64,000 nt of DNA from the NCBI RefSeq assembly GCF_000003815.2, contig NC_049981.1, positions 4,630,770 through 4,694,769 of the forward strand. The letters are read 5' to 3'. Position 1 is the stretch's first letter. Each line of letters opens with the position of its first letter. Both the position numbers and the translations under genes were made by a program. The notes below the pieces were generated by a model that was not told where the DNA came from, did not search any database, and was given only the letters and a program-made list of their open reading frames with translations. The DNA is from Branchiostoma floridae. Lineage: Eukaryota > Chordata > Leptocardii > Amphioxiformes > Branchiostomatidae. Shown here in pieces: positions 43,823 to 54,970 of the stretch.

Positions 43823-46570
43823 TAAAGGCGGTGTTGTAAACACTATCATAATCCTTGTAAGCGTAGTAACACGAGTATTTTACTATTAACACTCAATATA
43901 AGCTTAGACGTTGTAGCAAATATTATCTTAACCGCATTAATCATGCAAGCATCATATAGGAACGTAGACAGCATAGGATCTTTATCTCAGTTCAAACGGT
44001 ACGTATCAAATTAAAACTCCCAATAATCATATGAACATTAGCATAGACTCTATAACATAACGTAGACATGTAGCGAGCTTTATTATCATGCTAATCATCC
44101 TCTCCAGCTAATCTTGGTTCTTTTCGGCTATGGACAATACGCTTTATTTGTAACTCTGTATTCTCGTTATTAATAAATTCCAACATACGGCAAACTATTC
44201 TCTTCTCTTCTTCATATATATTCAAATTATATTGTAATCAAATATAGTCGGTCTCTCTCTTTACCATCCAGTCTCTCTCTTTATATATACATGAACTCTA
44301 TGTTGCTAACATTGAATATTTTAGAATCTGCTTCTTTATACAGTTTGTCCTCAATCTGTACAGAGATGTTTTTTTTCCGGTACTTCCATTACAATCAATA
44401 TAGTAAAATTTTTGTCATCATGGTTTTGCTCCTCTTGTTCTATTTCTGTTCAGCTTTAGCAGCTACTAGACATCATATCAGTATTTCTATTATATATGTA
44501 TATGCTCGGTGAAATAGTCGGTAGATAACAGAAAGAATAAAGATAACCTATTGGGTTCATAGATGGAAAACTAAGGTACGAAAATAATCCCAGAAATTCT
44601 AATGTGCGTTCTTTCAGTCATAATGTTTAAGAGAATCAAAAGAACCATTTGAATAATCATTTATCATACTCTCCCCTGTTCGATGATAAATACCTGAAAT
44701 GGTTTGTGAACACAGACTCCGAAAATCTAAGATGTCTTTTTGTCTAGTTCGTTTATATTGAGTGACGACCGGTACTTAAATATATTCTCTAAACTTTGGA
44801 ATCTAAAAGTCAGATTAAATAATGTTAACATCAAGTAATTTTTGGCATTATGCCTTAAAATCAAACGTGTGAATATCTGAATACCCCATTATGAACCCTA
44901 CTATCTTATCTTTAAGCTAGAACCTTGAGAAATGCGTTCTTGGAAAGAAAGGTTCTAATTGGGCAGGTTGTGCCACTCCGTCTTCAAAACGTCTTCTAGA
45001 GGAAAGGAAAAAGAAAATGACAAAGAACGTTTTTAACTGACAAATCTGGAAACATCTTCAGTTGTTTAACCGGAACTAGGGAAAGATAAGAGTGATCCTC
45101 GCTTGGCATTTCATCTTGATTTAACTCTGTCGGAGTGTCTATAGCAAGTACGCATCTGTGTCTGCATTCAGCTTGTTCATCCATCAAAGTACTCATGCGC
45201 AGAAACAGGAATTGTGGGTAATATGTCAAAGGTCAAGTCATCTGAGTTGTAAACAGTTCCCGTCTTGACCATTGTCGCGATTTGCTCAACACTGTCCGGG
45301 TGTGTTCCGTTTATGTCTCGGGACCTTCACTTTTGACAAATTACTCACAATTACTTTTGTGCGCATGCGTACTTGTAAGGGTAAACGAGTCTATAGAGGA
45401 GGAAAAGAGACAGCGTCCGCTTTAATAATCACATTATGAGAGCTGACGTAAACATGACTGATTATAAAGGACACAGTGATCAATGTGGCGTAGTTCATTT
45501 ATTAATTTTCAAGTCGTCTATAATTGTACCAATAACTTACAGTAAACCATCTCTCTATTAAATACTGCTCTTACTTTAGATATCCGTTACATTCAAGCAA
45601 TGACATTATGTCCTTTATTCAAGTATAATCTCAAGAATTTAAGAAGTGGTCTGAGTACAATCGCTCTTTGTATGCTGTTTTTATAAACTGCAATCTATAC
45701 TGTAATGAATAACTTGATAGTGAACATGTAGAACAGGACCTTCATTGACAAGTGAACTACTGTTTCTTAATTACTGTGTTGTAAGATGCAGATTGGCAAG
45801 ATGTACCGCAGTATGTCTTGTGCTGAAACATGGAAACATCTGGAGTTCTGTACATGCGGAATAAAGCAACAGTCATGGTCTCACATATCTGTTCTCAGTG
45901 TCATTTTTTGGGCGTTTAGATATTAGATAGATGAATGGTTGAAGGATGGATGGATGGACGAATTCATAGAGGATGGATGGGGAGATGTGCCAGTATGACA
46001 AGTCCGATCATTGGCGTGTCAACGAGAAACGTTTCCCACATAGCTATACATTTGACGACATTTGGACGACCAATGGTATTTATTCCTTCTTTTACGTTCT
46101 TTTTTTCTGATCGTTGATGATGAGGGGCATTACTGTCATATTGTGCCTCCCATTGGAGTGAGGGGAATATCAAACGCACATTAAACAAACTGACAATCTT
46201 GCCTCAAATGACTGCTGAAGGTTTCCTTTTTAAAGTTCCTTCGTATCGTTAAATTTCCGTAAGTCTCTGTGATGAATAAACAATTTCTATCTCCCCCCTC
46301 CAATTCAAAATGGTTTCAACGGTCTTATAGTCAATGGATGTTTCCATGGCAGGTCTGAACGATTACCCGACGTCCTTCGCAAGTCAACCATCCATCACCT
46401 CAATTGACACATGAGAAGGCCGGGTTAAAACAATTTAGGCAAAATGATACCGATCTTGTATGAGAAGACAAAAGTAAAATGTCCTAAACAGCTTCAAACA
46501 GGTATATTAGATTTATCAAATATTATATCGTTAATATGTTTTGTGTTTATCTAGAATCGTGGTGGATGCC
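43823..46570. other. Intergenic, no gene recognised
   Basis: AT-rich. Small features only: CTCTCTCTTTA doublets near 44250-44285 and a short GGAT cluster near 45940-45980. The open frames here are short and lack recognisable motifs. Confidence 0.5.
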
Positions 46571-46575
46571 TTTTC

Positions 46576-46766
46576 TGTTAGTTTATTTAGAATGGTTGAG
46601 TCCCCCCCTCACTGATGGAACAGTCGACGCATGCGGACTGAGGCTTGGGGGGGCACTCCGGTACGATACCATCTGAGTGAATACACATTGTCACCAAGTG
46701 CTCTACATCTGTGTGGAAAGGCGTGAGTTATTCCCTAGTATAAGAGGGATCGGAGTCCAGTTAACA
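46576..46766 (+). repeat. 5' LTR (191 bp)
   Basis: Starts TGTTAGTTTATTTAGAATGG and ends CAGTTAACA, giving the canonical TG...CA ends. It contains TATAAGAGGG near 46739, a likely promoter core. Confidence 0.95.
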
Positions 46767-46768
46767 AA

Positions 46769-46786
46769 TGGTAGCAGAGGGTGGTT
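46769..46786 (+). promoter_or_regulatory. Primer binding site, initiator Met tRNA type
   Basis: TGGTAGCAGAGGGTGGTT begins two bases after the 5' LTR. It is complementary to the 3' end of eukaryotic initiator Met tRNA (ending ...CUCUGCUACCA), with one mismatch in the first 17 bases as I recall the tRNA. Confidence 0.85.
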
Positions 46787-46888
46787 CCAGTAGTGAAGTT
46801 CGGACTGTCATACTGGACCCCTAGTACCGTGTACGTGGTTCTGTCGACGATTCTGTGTGCAGTGTTTTTGGCGCGGATTTGACCAAAA

Positions 46889-48997
46889 ATGGCGACGTGC
46901 GAGGGAGGCGCGCGGACAAAAATTCCACAGCTTGATCTTGCAAACAAAAGCTACGAACAGTTCAGATTTGAGTTACTTCTGTGGAACAAAATTACGAATA
47001 TCCCGAAGAAGAAACGAGGTATTGAAATCCTGCTGAGTCTACCGGAGGGATCAAAAGATGAGCACAAGACGAGGGAATTCTTAGGTTCAAAACTCACGGA
47101 GGAGGAACTTGCCGCTGAGAATTCATTCCAAAATGTACTTGACAAAATGGACGAGCATCTGCGAAGAGACAACACCGGCCGACTGTGGGAGGCATTCGTT
47201 GCCTTCGACAAGTACAGCCGTGGTCCGACAACGACTATCAGTGAGTACATCTCCACATTTGACATATTATATAACAAACTGAACAGAGCCGGTGGAGTGG
47301 CCTTGCCTGAGTCCGTCCTGGGTCTACTACTTGTCCGCCGAGCCAACCTTACTCTAGAAGAGGCCAAGCTCGTAATGACTGGAGTAGATTATTCCAAGGA
47401 AGACGTTAGTCTGTTCATGCAAGCAAAAAGCAGCTTAAGAAAGTTCAGTGACGAACTGGTATCGTCACGTTCGTCTTATTCGGGCGGCATTCAGCAGGAG
47501 ATTGCACATGAAACAGAAGCGGAAGTCTATCAGACGTCCCGTGGGGGCGGTGCTAAATGGTCCCGAGGTTCAGAACGCGGGTACAGTGGACAGACAGGCA
47601 CTGCTAGAAATCGCAACGGGCACTTCCAAGATGGCGGCGCCCATGCGTTCAGGTCAGGGAACTCCCACGATGATGGCCCCCATACATACAGATCAGGACA
47701 CTTCCAAGATGGCGGCCCCCAGGCGTATAGAACGGGTCAGAAGTCTGATTATGCTGGTGAAAAGCTGAATCCAAAAGATCGTAACGGCGATTTCCTGCGT
47801 TGTCACTGTTGCGGCTCTTTCCGGCACCTGGTTCGGAAATGTCCAGATGCTACGACAAATGAGGCCTACACAACAGAGGCTGAAGATAAAAAGTTTACGG
47901 TGATGTTCGCCCATGGTGCTTCCGAGTGCATGATGTCGGAAGGGTCAGAAGAGGATTTGTTATGTGCTGTCCTCGACTCGGCATGTTCCTCCACTGTATG
48001 CGGTCGTGAGTGGTTGGATAAGTACTTATCGGTGTTGGATAAGAAGGCACGGGTGAATGTCACACGAGACACCAGTTCCCATGTGTTCAAGTTTGGAGGG
48101 GACGAGACATTACCTTCTTTGGGAAGATACCGAATCCCTGCGAACATAGCTGACAGACAGGTGCTGATATCAACCGATGTTGTAAACCGGGACATTCCAT
48201 TACTGCTGTCTTTAGATGCCATGAAGAAGGCCGGTGTGGTACTGCACACGCAGGAGGACAGGGCCACAATATTTGGTAAGAATGTCGACCTCAAGTTGAC
48301 GGCATCTGGCCACTACTGTGTTCCCTTGGTGGATAAGCCACACAGGGTCAATGAGGTGTTCACGGTGACCCAGGGAACTGACAAGAGCAAGTGCCATACA
48401 GGGGATAGTGCTCCGTCAGCAGCAGCACTGCCACATAAAGAGCTAGCTGCTCTCCAAGTCACGTATGCAGCACAGATTGCAAGTCTTAAGACTGATCTCC
48501 AGACTGCCCAAGTTAACATTGCTGATCTCAGGGAGAAAAATGCCACACTGACCAAAGCCAATCAAGAACTCAAATCTCTAGGTGAGCAGACAGAGGATGA
48601 CGTTTCACAGTTGCAATTGTTGACTGATCAGTTGCGATATGAGAACAGCTCCATGAGAGAAGTGATAGCTACGGAAAAAGACAAAACTCAAAAGTTACAG
48701 ATGGATCTAAACAGTGTCATTCTCCAGACTGACAGCCTGACAAAGAAGTTCCAGGACGCGGTTGGTCGCCTTGAAAAACTGGAAAGCCGTCAGGAAAAAC
48801 AGGCGATGGTAGCACAGCCTGTCATAGTAGAAACTGAAAGCCTAGAAGGCCAAATCAGTCATGAAGTCAACATAGAAGACAGCAACGAAAACGCTAACGC
48901 AGTAGCACAAGTCAGTGAAAACAGCGAAGAAGACAAGGAAGAAGTGACTGTGTTATATGTATCCGTGTTATATGTGAACATCTTTGAACCGTCATGA
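46889..48997 (+). CDS. Copia-type Gag-protease polyprotein with C-terminal coiled coil
   Basis: 702 codons. Residues about 10-190 match the Copia-type Gag (UBN2-like) pattern: YEQFRFELLLWNKI, LWEAFVAFDKYSRGPTTTIS, YISTFDILYNKLNRAG. A Gly-rich region (about 225-300) holds imperfect repeats such as GHFQDGG with RSG. A perfect CX2CX4HX4C zinc knuckle follows (CHCCGSFRHLVRKC, about 305-320). Residues about 360-470 resemble a retropepsin: AVLDSACSSTVCGREWL has DSA where D(S/T)G is normal, then LPSLGRYRIP and IPLLLSLDAM. Residues about 515-650 form a long heptad-rich coiled coil, where integrase and reverse transcriptase would start in Copia. The ORF closes with an ordinary stop at 48997. Confidence 0.85.
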   Translation: MATCEGGARTKIPQLDLANKSYEQFRFELLLWNKITNIPKKKRGIEILLSLPEGSKDEHKTREFLGSKLTEEELAAENSFQNVLDKMDEHLRRDNTGRLWEAFVAFDKYSRGPTTTISEYISTFDILYNKLNRAGGVALPESVLGLLLVRRANLTLEEAKLVMTGVDYSKEDVSLFMQAKSSLRKFSDELVSSRSSYSGGIQQEIAHETEAEVYQTSRGGGAKWSRGSERGYSGQTGTARNRNGHFQDGGAHAFRSGNSHDDGPHTYRSGHFQDGGPQAYRTGQKSDYAGEKLNPKDRNGDFLRCHCCGSFRHLVRKCPDATTNEAYTTEAEDKKFTVMFAHGASECMMSEGSEEDLLCAVLDSACSSTVCGREWLDKYLSVLDKKARVNVTRDTSSHVFKFGGDETLPSLGRYRIPANIADRQVLISTDVVNRDIPLLLSLDAMKKAGVVLHTQEDRATIFGKNVDLKLTASGHYCVPLVDKPHRVNEVFTVTQGTDKSKCHTGDSAPSAAALPHKELAALQVTYAAQIASLKTDLQTAQVNIADLREKNATLTKANQELKSLGEQTEDDVSQLQLLTDQLRYENSSMREVIATEKDKTQKLQMDLNSVILQTDSLTKKFQDAVGRLEKLESRQEKQAMVAQPVIVETESLEGQISHEVNIEDSNENANAVAQVSENSEEDKEEVTVLYVSVLYVNIFEPS

Positions 48998-49202
48998 ACT
49001 GGTCGTTGTAAACAGTCGTGTGGACATCTCTATCTGCTTACGGTATATGGACCGATCAATGATTAGCGAGTTTACAAGAAATGTGTAGAAGAGTGCTTGG
49101 TTAAGATGAACAAAATACACATATGGTCAGAGAGATTATATTACCATCAGGACACTCAAAGTCAGACGGACTTTCCAAGAAGAACAAAAAGAAAAAAGGG
49201 GA

Positions 49203-49580
49203 AGTATTGGTAAGAAGAATGTATTGCTTTACTCTTGTGGTGATGAGACAAGACAGTATATTGTATTACTCCTGTTGTGATGAGACAATTAAGTATTGGT
49301 GAGAAGAATGTATTGCTTTACTCTTGTGGTGATGAGACAAGACAGCATATTGTAGTACTCTTGTGATGAGACAAGTATTTTGTATGACACTTTTGAAGAG
49401 CATTTTGTATTGCAAGTATATCGTAATACACTGAAAAGAGTATTGTTACTAGCACACAGTTGTGATGAGAAGAAGGTATTGGTTGAGAAAGTCTGATTAG
49501 AAATATGTTGGAGAAGTATATTGTAATACACTGAGAAGAGTGTTGTTACCAGCACACAGTTGTGATGAGAAGAGGGTATT
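49203..49580 (+). repeat. Tandem repeats in the element's 3' untranslated region
   Basis: 'AGTATTGGTAAGAAGAATGT', 'ATTGCTTTACTCTTGTGGTG' and 'ATGAGACAAGACAG' recur in several imperfect units, and a longer unit with 'AATACACTGA.AAGAGT.TTGTTAC' is duplicated at 49430 and 49528. It lies between the ORF and the polypurine tract. Confidence 0.8.
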
Positions 49581-49834
49581 GGTTGTTTTGTACTAGTATG
49601 TAGAAGAAACAGTTTACACTGATATGTTGAGAAAGTCTGATATGTTCATCTACCTTCCTAGTTTATTTAGTCTCTTTAGAACTTAGTAAGTATTAATTCC
49701 AAAAATACTTTTTGTGTAGTATTCAAAATTATGTCACCTTTATAGTTTTCTAGTTTTAGACTGCTATAGACTGTTAACAGATTTCTTTGTTTAAACTTAC
49801 ATAACGTTTATGTAGAGTAGCCAAAAAAGAGAAC

Positions 49835-49847
49835 AAAAAAGGGGGAA
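49835..49847 (+). promoter_or_regulatory. Polypurine tract
   Basis: AAAAAAGGGGGAA directly abuts the 3' LTR, the expected site for plus-strand priming. Confidence 0.9.
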
Positions 49848-50037
49848 TGTTAGTTTATTTAGAATGGTTGAGTCCCCCCCTCACTGATGGAACAGTCGAC
49901 GCATGCGGACTGAGGCTTGGGGGGCACTCCGGTACGATACCATCTGAGTGAATACACATTGTCACCAAGTGCTCTACATCTGTGTGGAAAGGCGTGAGTT
50001 ATTCCCTAGTATAAGAGGGATCGGAGTCCAGTTAACA
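49848..50037 (+). repeat. 3' LTR (190 bp)
   Basis: Identical to the 5' LTR except for six instead of seven G in the run near its middle (49919-49924). Confidence 0.95.
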
Positions 50038-50156
50038 TTTTCAACCTCGGGTCCCGTATTGGTATCATTTCTGGACGGTCCCTTATCTTCTAAATAATTG
50101 GTCTTCAGGCGTTTCTACATGTACCTGTCAACCTCCTATCTTACTTTACTATCTTA

Positions 50157-50345
50157 CCAATCACAATCGTTGATTCCGAGGGGCGTCGAGTTACCGTCCT
50201 GAACCACGAAAAAGAAGACGTGAATGCTATTTATAGAAAATACGTCAAATTCATCCAATCGCAATCGTCGCTCAGAATGACGTTTACGCCAATAAATGGT
50301 TCATATGTCGGAAAACGCCCAGAAGTTTTTCTCTACAGTTGGCGA
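50157..50345 (+). repeat. Copy of the 1.8-2.3 kb dispersed repeat
   Basis: ACCAATCACAATCGTTGATT, AAATACGTCAAATTCATCCA and 'ATATGTCGGAAAACGCCCAG' match boxes at 1990-2260. The region just upstream (50043-50100) also matches 1477-1515, so the LTR element landed inside or beside this older repeat. Confidence 0.65.
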
Positions 50346-51404
50346 GTAGATAGGTACCTGACAGTACCCGTCTTCAATCAGACAACAATAAACATAACTG
50401 TAAGTATATCTCAGTGTCCATTTTATATTATACTGCACATGCAATATCATTTAAATAATGTTCATTTATGTACAATATCAATTAAATAATATTATCAAAT
50501 ATACCGAAAAATTTAGCTTTCATTAGCTTTGCCACAATTGTGACTTTCCTTGGAGAAGGCGATTGAAAATTCACGCGCCGTTTTGCTAGTCCAAAAAGCT
50601 GGTACTATGGAGGCTCTTTGTAGAAGGACAAGACTCCTATATTAAATCATCTGTGTACCCGACCACTTCCCAAATGAAGAAAGTTGTTACTTGGTTTGAG
50701 GTAGCATAGCATCCGCCATATTCTATCCTTAGTAAACCCCTCAGAGGTCGACCAAGCAGAACGGGACCTTACCAAGTTTAATTATCCGTAACGAAACTGC
50801 CACATTGCCGACTAACTCCTAACCATGGCATAGAAGAATGTGGCGGTGCCCAGAGACGTTAAATATCGTCGATCATCGCTCAAAAAATTATTTTCAATTT
50901 TTGGCAGATAACAGACCCAAACTGTACGTGTTCGGGTGTCTTATTTGTGTTGCCCGAATTGAAGATTTTTCGCCTGACAAGAGAAGTACAACCGCATTAA
51001 GATTGTGTCCTTAGGCAAATTTTCCTTCCTGTTCGTTTGGCGCGATATCCTCGGCAAACAGACCGCCATTGTTACCTTTTTTCTAATTTGCATACTGATC
51101 ATGATAGATGACTGCAACTTGATACTCGAAATAAGACGATTACAAATACTAAATGCCGATCTTTAGTCTTTCCTTGCATTACCATACTTGAAACGTTCAA
51201 CCACCTCTTTTTGATTTATATTACTAGTATTAACAGTTTAAAAACTTGTGAAATGGTTAAATATCGTGATGATGATGATTCGGAAGTATACGGCTCGCGC
51301 AATCTTTAATACTTTATAACTTCATTGGAAATGCAGAGTGAAACGATAATGCACTCACCAGGTAGAAAGGATATGACTTTCATCAACCATTTACTAACTT
51401 CTTT
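50346..51404. other. Intergenic, one repeat fragment
   Basis: A diverged copy of the 3.7-kb repeat (CCTTAGGCAAATTTTCCTTC and 'CAGACCGCCATTGTTACC') lies at about 50995-51090. Nothing else is recognised. Confidence 0.5.
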
Positions 51405-51642
51405 AGGCCCTCTTTCCATGGCCACAAGACGGCGATCGCGCTGCGCTCTCACTGCAACCTAAATAGAATATGTGTAACCTTCGGTTTTATACTGGGCATA
51501 TCATACAAAACATAAAAGTGTGACTGAGAAGACAACAAAACACACAAAATGTTAAAAGGTTCGTTTCTTTTTATAGAATTCGTTGAGAGACCTGTAAAAT
51601 CTTAGGCCGCAGAGACAGCGCCGTCCTAGAGGAAAGGGGGTA
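51405..51642 (+). mobile_element. MITE family B copy
   Basis: The left end reads GCCCTCTTTCC, then CGCGCTGCGCTCTCACTGCA. The right end reads GACAGCGCCGTCCTAGAGGA and AAGGGGGTA. Internal boxes match the copy at 13238-13467. It is immediately followed by a copy of the 5.4-kb dispersed repeat (51640-51780). Confidence 0.75.
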
Positions 51643-52535
51643 TTATACCCGCCTCACATTATATACGATCTTCGGACGTACTTCGCGATCGCAGGAAGGT
51701 CGGCTGATTGATCTTAAGATGGTCTTGCGTATTTTTCGCCCAAAATCTGTTTCCCTCACATATAAGCGAGCCTCGTGCGGTCGACGGTGTATAAATCTAT
51801 GATAATGAACCTCCCATGACCTCTTGCACGCGGACAAGGGAACACAAAACGTGCCTCAAAAAAGGCAAGAGATCAATAAATGTTGCTTAGTTTCTTAGCG
51901 GAATCTTTTTAACCAATGAATGGAATGCGCTGGTATAATAGAAATGACACAAGAAAGGAAAGTGTGTCACAAAGCCAGCCTACATACTGTACAGGGGCCA
52001 CAATGTTGGAATTACCCTCACATTCCCAGAAATTCAATATTTGTAAACAATCGGACGTCGGGTGAACGTCGCCCGAACGTCGCCCGACTAACGGGCGTTC
52101 GCCATCCGATTTGCGTTCGATGATTAATAACTATGTCTGTACTCGCCTATCGGTCTTCAATCGTTGGATTGACGCAAGACTATTGACCGATACCCTTGCG
52201 AGGTACGCACGATTTGCACGCACGATTTGCGACTCGGAGATCTCCTGCGAATTGTCGCTTATGTTAAGAACATGTTTCGCTGCACCGCGACCGTCGTAAG
52301 ACTCCTGAAAATTGCCGGCGATCCCTAAAGATCGCAAGATGATCGTGAGAACACCGGACGTGTTACTCACGAAAACGTCATTTAGAGCTCGTAAACTAGT
52401 CTTTCGATCGAATCGCGCCTAATGCGAAGCGGGTATTAGCAATACATAAAGCAAACGAAATTTGGTTGGTCTCGTTGGTACCCTACAGAGCGTACTAGAG
52501 TTCATTAAAATTTTACGAGAAATGTTCTCAGCCTG

Positions 52536-52710
52536 CGCGGTGGATTAATGTTCGCGGTTTTCACGGTGACCACTTCACCGCGAACTTAATTCAAAGCCAC
52601 CGCGAACATTTTCCTATTATTAGACTGCAGTCTATGGTGTTACCGCGAACTTCAATCCACCGCGAAAAGTCCCTTTTCCCGCTACCGCGAAATTAAATCC
52701 CCGGGAACTT
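52536..52710. repeat. CCGCGAA / TTCGCGG motif cluster
   Basis: At least seven ACCGCGAA or inverse TTCGCGGT motifs occur in 175 bp, such as TCACCGCGAACTTAATTCAA, GCCACCGCGAACATT and TCCACCGCGAAAAG, with a CTGCAG palindrome in the middle (TAGACTGCAGTCTA). The layout is roughly palindromic and resembles the subterminal repeats of a small DNA transposon. Confidence 0.7.
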
Positions 52711-52763
52711 AAATGCATTTACAGTGACCTACGGACCGTTTTCTTTAAGTTGCATGAAGACGT

Positions 52764-53368
52764 CGGTTGGTACGTCGCCAGGTAGGAACACCTGCATGCC
52801 AAGTATGTAGGAAATTAGGGACGGTCCACAAACAACGGCAATGCGGGTTGTAGCAAAACCTGTCCTGTATATTGCAAATCATGAAAACATCTCTAACATT
52901 ATGCATCCAATACAACCTTTAATACGCAATTCAGCGTACTTTTGCTTCTACCAGGCATGTGGCACTTTGTTTGAGTTCCGCCAACACATTCGATGGTTGT
53001 TAATGCATCTTCCAGACTACAAAGATTAAAAATAGCAACATTGCAATGGATGTCGGGTAATTCATATGGCCTTGAATAATCGTGGCCCATACTACTTTAA
53101 GAACAGTAGCACCTTTTTTTTTTGAACGCTATTTGTGAACCTGCCAAAGAAATACTTGAAAGTTACATTCTGATGTTCATGTCTATCATATGCATAGGTT
53201 TACCTACCAAATTGTACGATTCAAGGAGTATAATGTGAATAAATTTATGCAAAACTTTTGAAAAATGTTTGGTTGGAACGTCGCCAGGTAGGAACACTTG
53301 CAGGCCGGGTATGTAGAAAATTAGGGACTGTACACAAACAATGGCACTACGGATGGTACCAAAAACCT
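52764..53368 (+). repeat. ~100-bp direct repeat, two copies
   Basis: Copy 1 is 52764-52863 and copy 2 is 53271-53368. Both contain GTCGCCAGGTAGGAACAC, TGTAG.AAATTAGGGAC and 'CACAAACAA.GGCA.T.CGG'. The short core also occurs inverted near 1477 and 50055. Confidence 0.7.
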
Positions 53369-53639
53369 TCGTGATTATGACAACACAGGATATTATATCA
53401 ATGCACCAAACATTCTCTGTTGATGCTCCTCTGCGTATTGCCGGCCTATGAGTCCTCCCGCCCATTAAACAATTGTTTCTGTCCCTCCCCAGCTTGTTAG
53501 GTCTATCGTGGCTCCCTCTATAGGGGGTGAGGGTGGAGGGGTGCGATTGGTGGTGTCTGTGTCAGACAGACAAGCCCAATACTATATCTCAATGTGTAGG
53601 AAATGGTAGTCATTTCTGAAAACGTGGGGAACGACTGGC

Positions 53640-54970
53640 AAGAGCAGGGAGGTAGTACGTCAACTCACGTCACTCGCACGGTTGCGCAAGGTGTAACTAC
53701 GTGGTCTGCACGCCAAGCCTGGCTGCGAGCTGTTGCGTTCATCGTTCGTTGCGCAAGTGGTTGCACGTGCTTACAACGTACGGTCTACAACGCAGGCCCT
53801 ACCTACACGTGCTGATAACGTACGGTTTCCTTACTCACTCGCATGGTGTAAGTTCGTTCAAGTGCGATGAACGTAAGTTTTTCGGGTATATATATTTAGG
53901 ACGACCTTTCAAGGTCTTTTATTTTGGCGGCTCTTGTCGAAGCTCGTACAGATGCAACTGATGACTCCTTCTGCGTCTTCTTACGCATCTTGGAGACGGG
54001 TTGGCAGTCTTTCGTCAACTCGGCTTTATATACTGCAGAAACCATGTGCTTGCCACGTGCGTTGTACGTGCTCCCTCGTTACAGTGCAGGTTTGTTGTGC
54101 GTCGGCATTCACAGGTGAACAAGTGAAGCGCGAAGTAAGCCGGAACACGCAATCACGACGTGCGCAGCACGCACGTGCTACGTGCGCCTTCCGTACAGCA
54201 ATTGACTGTGAGAAAACTTTACACTCATGGAGCCAGTGCGTTGTGCGCTCATTGGCTCTACAGGGCTGACGTCAGAGTTGCGTTGCGCGGTAGAGGGCAA
54301 AAAATGGGAACGATTTGGGTGTGACTTAAAATCCTTGAAAATCCTTCTTTTCCTTGAAAATTTTTGCCCAATCTGGAGACTTTTTGAGTTAGAAGAGACA
54401 GGTAGGGTCTAAGCTTTCCTGTTTGGGTCAAAATTTGTTCAGTTCAGCAGTTCAGCTGGTGTAAGGACAGGTTTTAGTTATAGGGTGGTACTGGTTGTAT
54501 CAGGAGGGAAAATGGGTCAAAGGTGAGGTTTCTTTCATAGAGCGAGCTTTTCTCCGAGAATGAGCCAAACAACCCTCTGTTTTCTTTGAATGCTTATAAA
54601 CTAGACCCAAGTGACTTTCTGGTGGAGAAGAATTTTAAAGATTGAACTATGGGTTAGTACTTTTTTGAAGCCTTCATTCAGTGTATTTCAACATGCTTGT
54701 CAATGGGCAGCCCTAACTTCGATGTCTGACCTACAAGGCAGGCAAGTCGCCCGTACTGTCACGTACGGGGGACGAATCCGCAGTCCGAGAGCAGAGAAAG
54801 TTCTGCATGCACTTAAATTACTACGGCGTGTCTGCGTGCTCCCAAATCCGTGGGATTAGCCACGTGTTCGTACGGAGACGGTACTTACCACTTACGGATA
54901 CCAAAAGATTGCCAACGTTTTGGCACGTATACGTAGACAGCACGTACTTGCAAGTAAGGCGGGTTGCACC
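53640..54970. other. ACGT/CACGTG-rich region, no gene
   Basis: Unusually dense in ACGT, TACGT and CACGTG (for example 53756-53830, 54050-54075, 54170-54185, 54860-54950). Frames are short on both strands and I see no protein domain. It could be one or more degraded DNA transposons. Confidence 0.4.

Larger units (their letters stand above)
46571..50042 (+). mobile_element. Young non-autonomous Copia-type LTR retrotransposon
   Basis: The element at 46576-50037 is flanked by the 5-bp direct repeat TTTTC (46571-46575 and 50038-50042). It has two LTRs, a primer site for initiator Met tRNA, one long ORF, an untranslated tandem-repeat region and a polypurine tract. The LTRs differ only by one G in a homopolymer, so the insertion is recent. 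There is no integrase, reverse transcriptase or RNase H. At 3.46 kb it is shorter than a full Copia element (about 5 kb), and it probably moves with enzymes from a relative. Confidence 0.93.
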
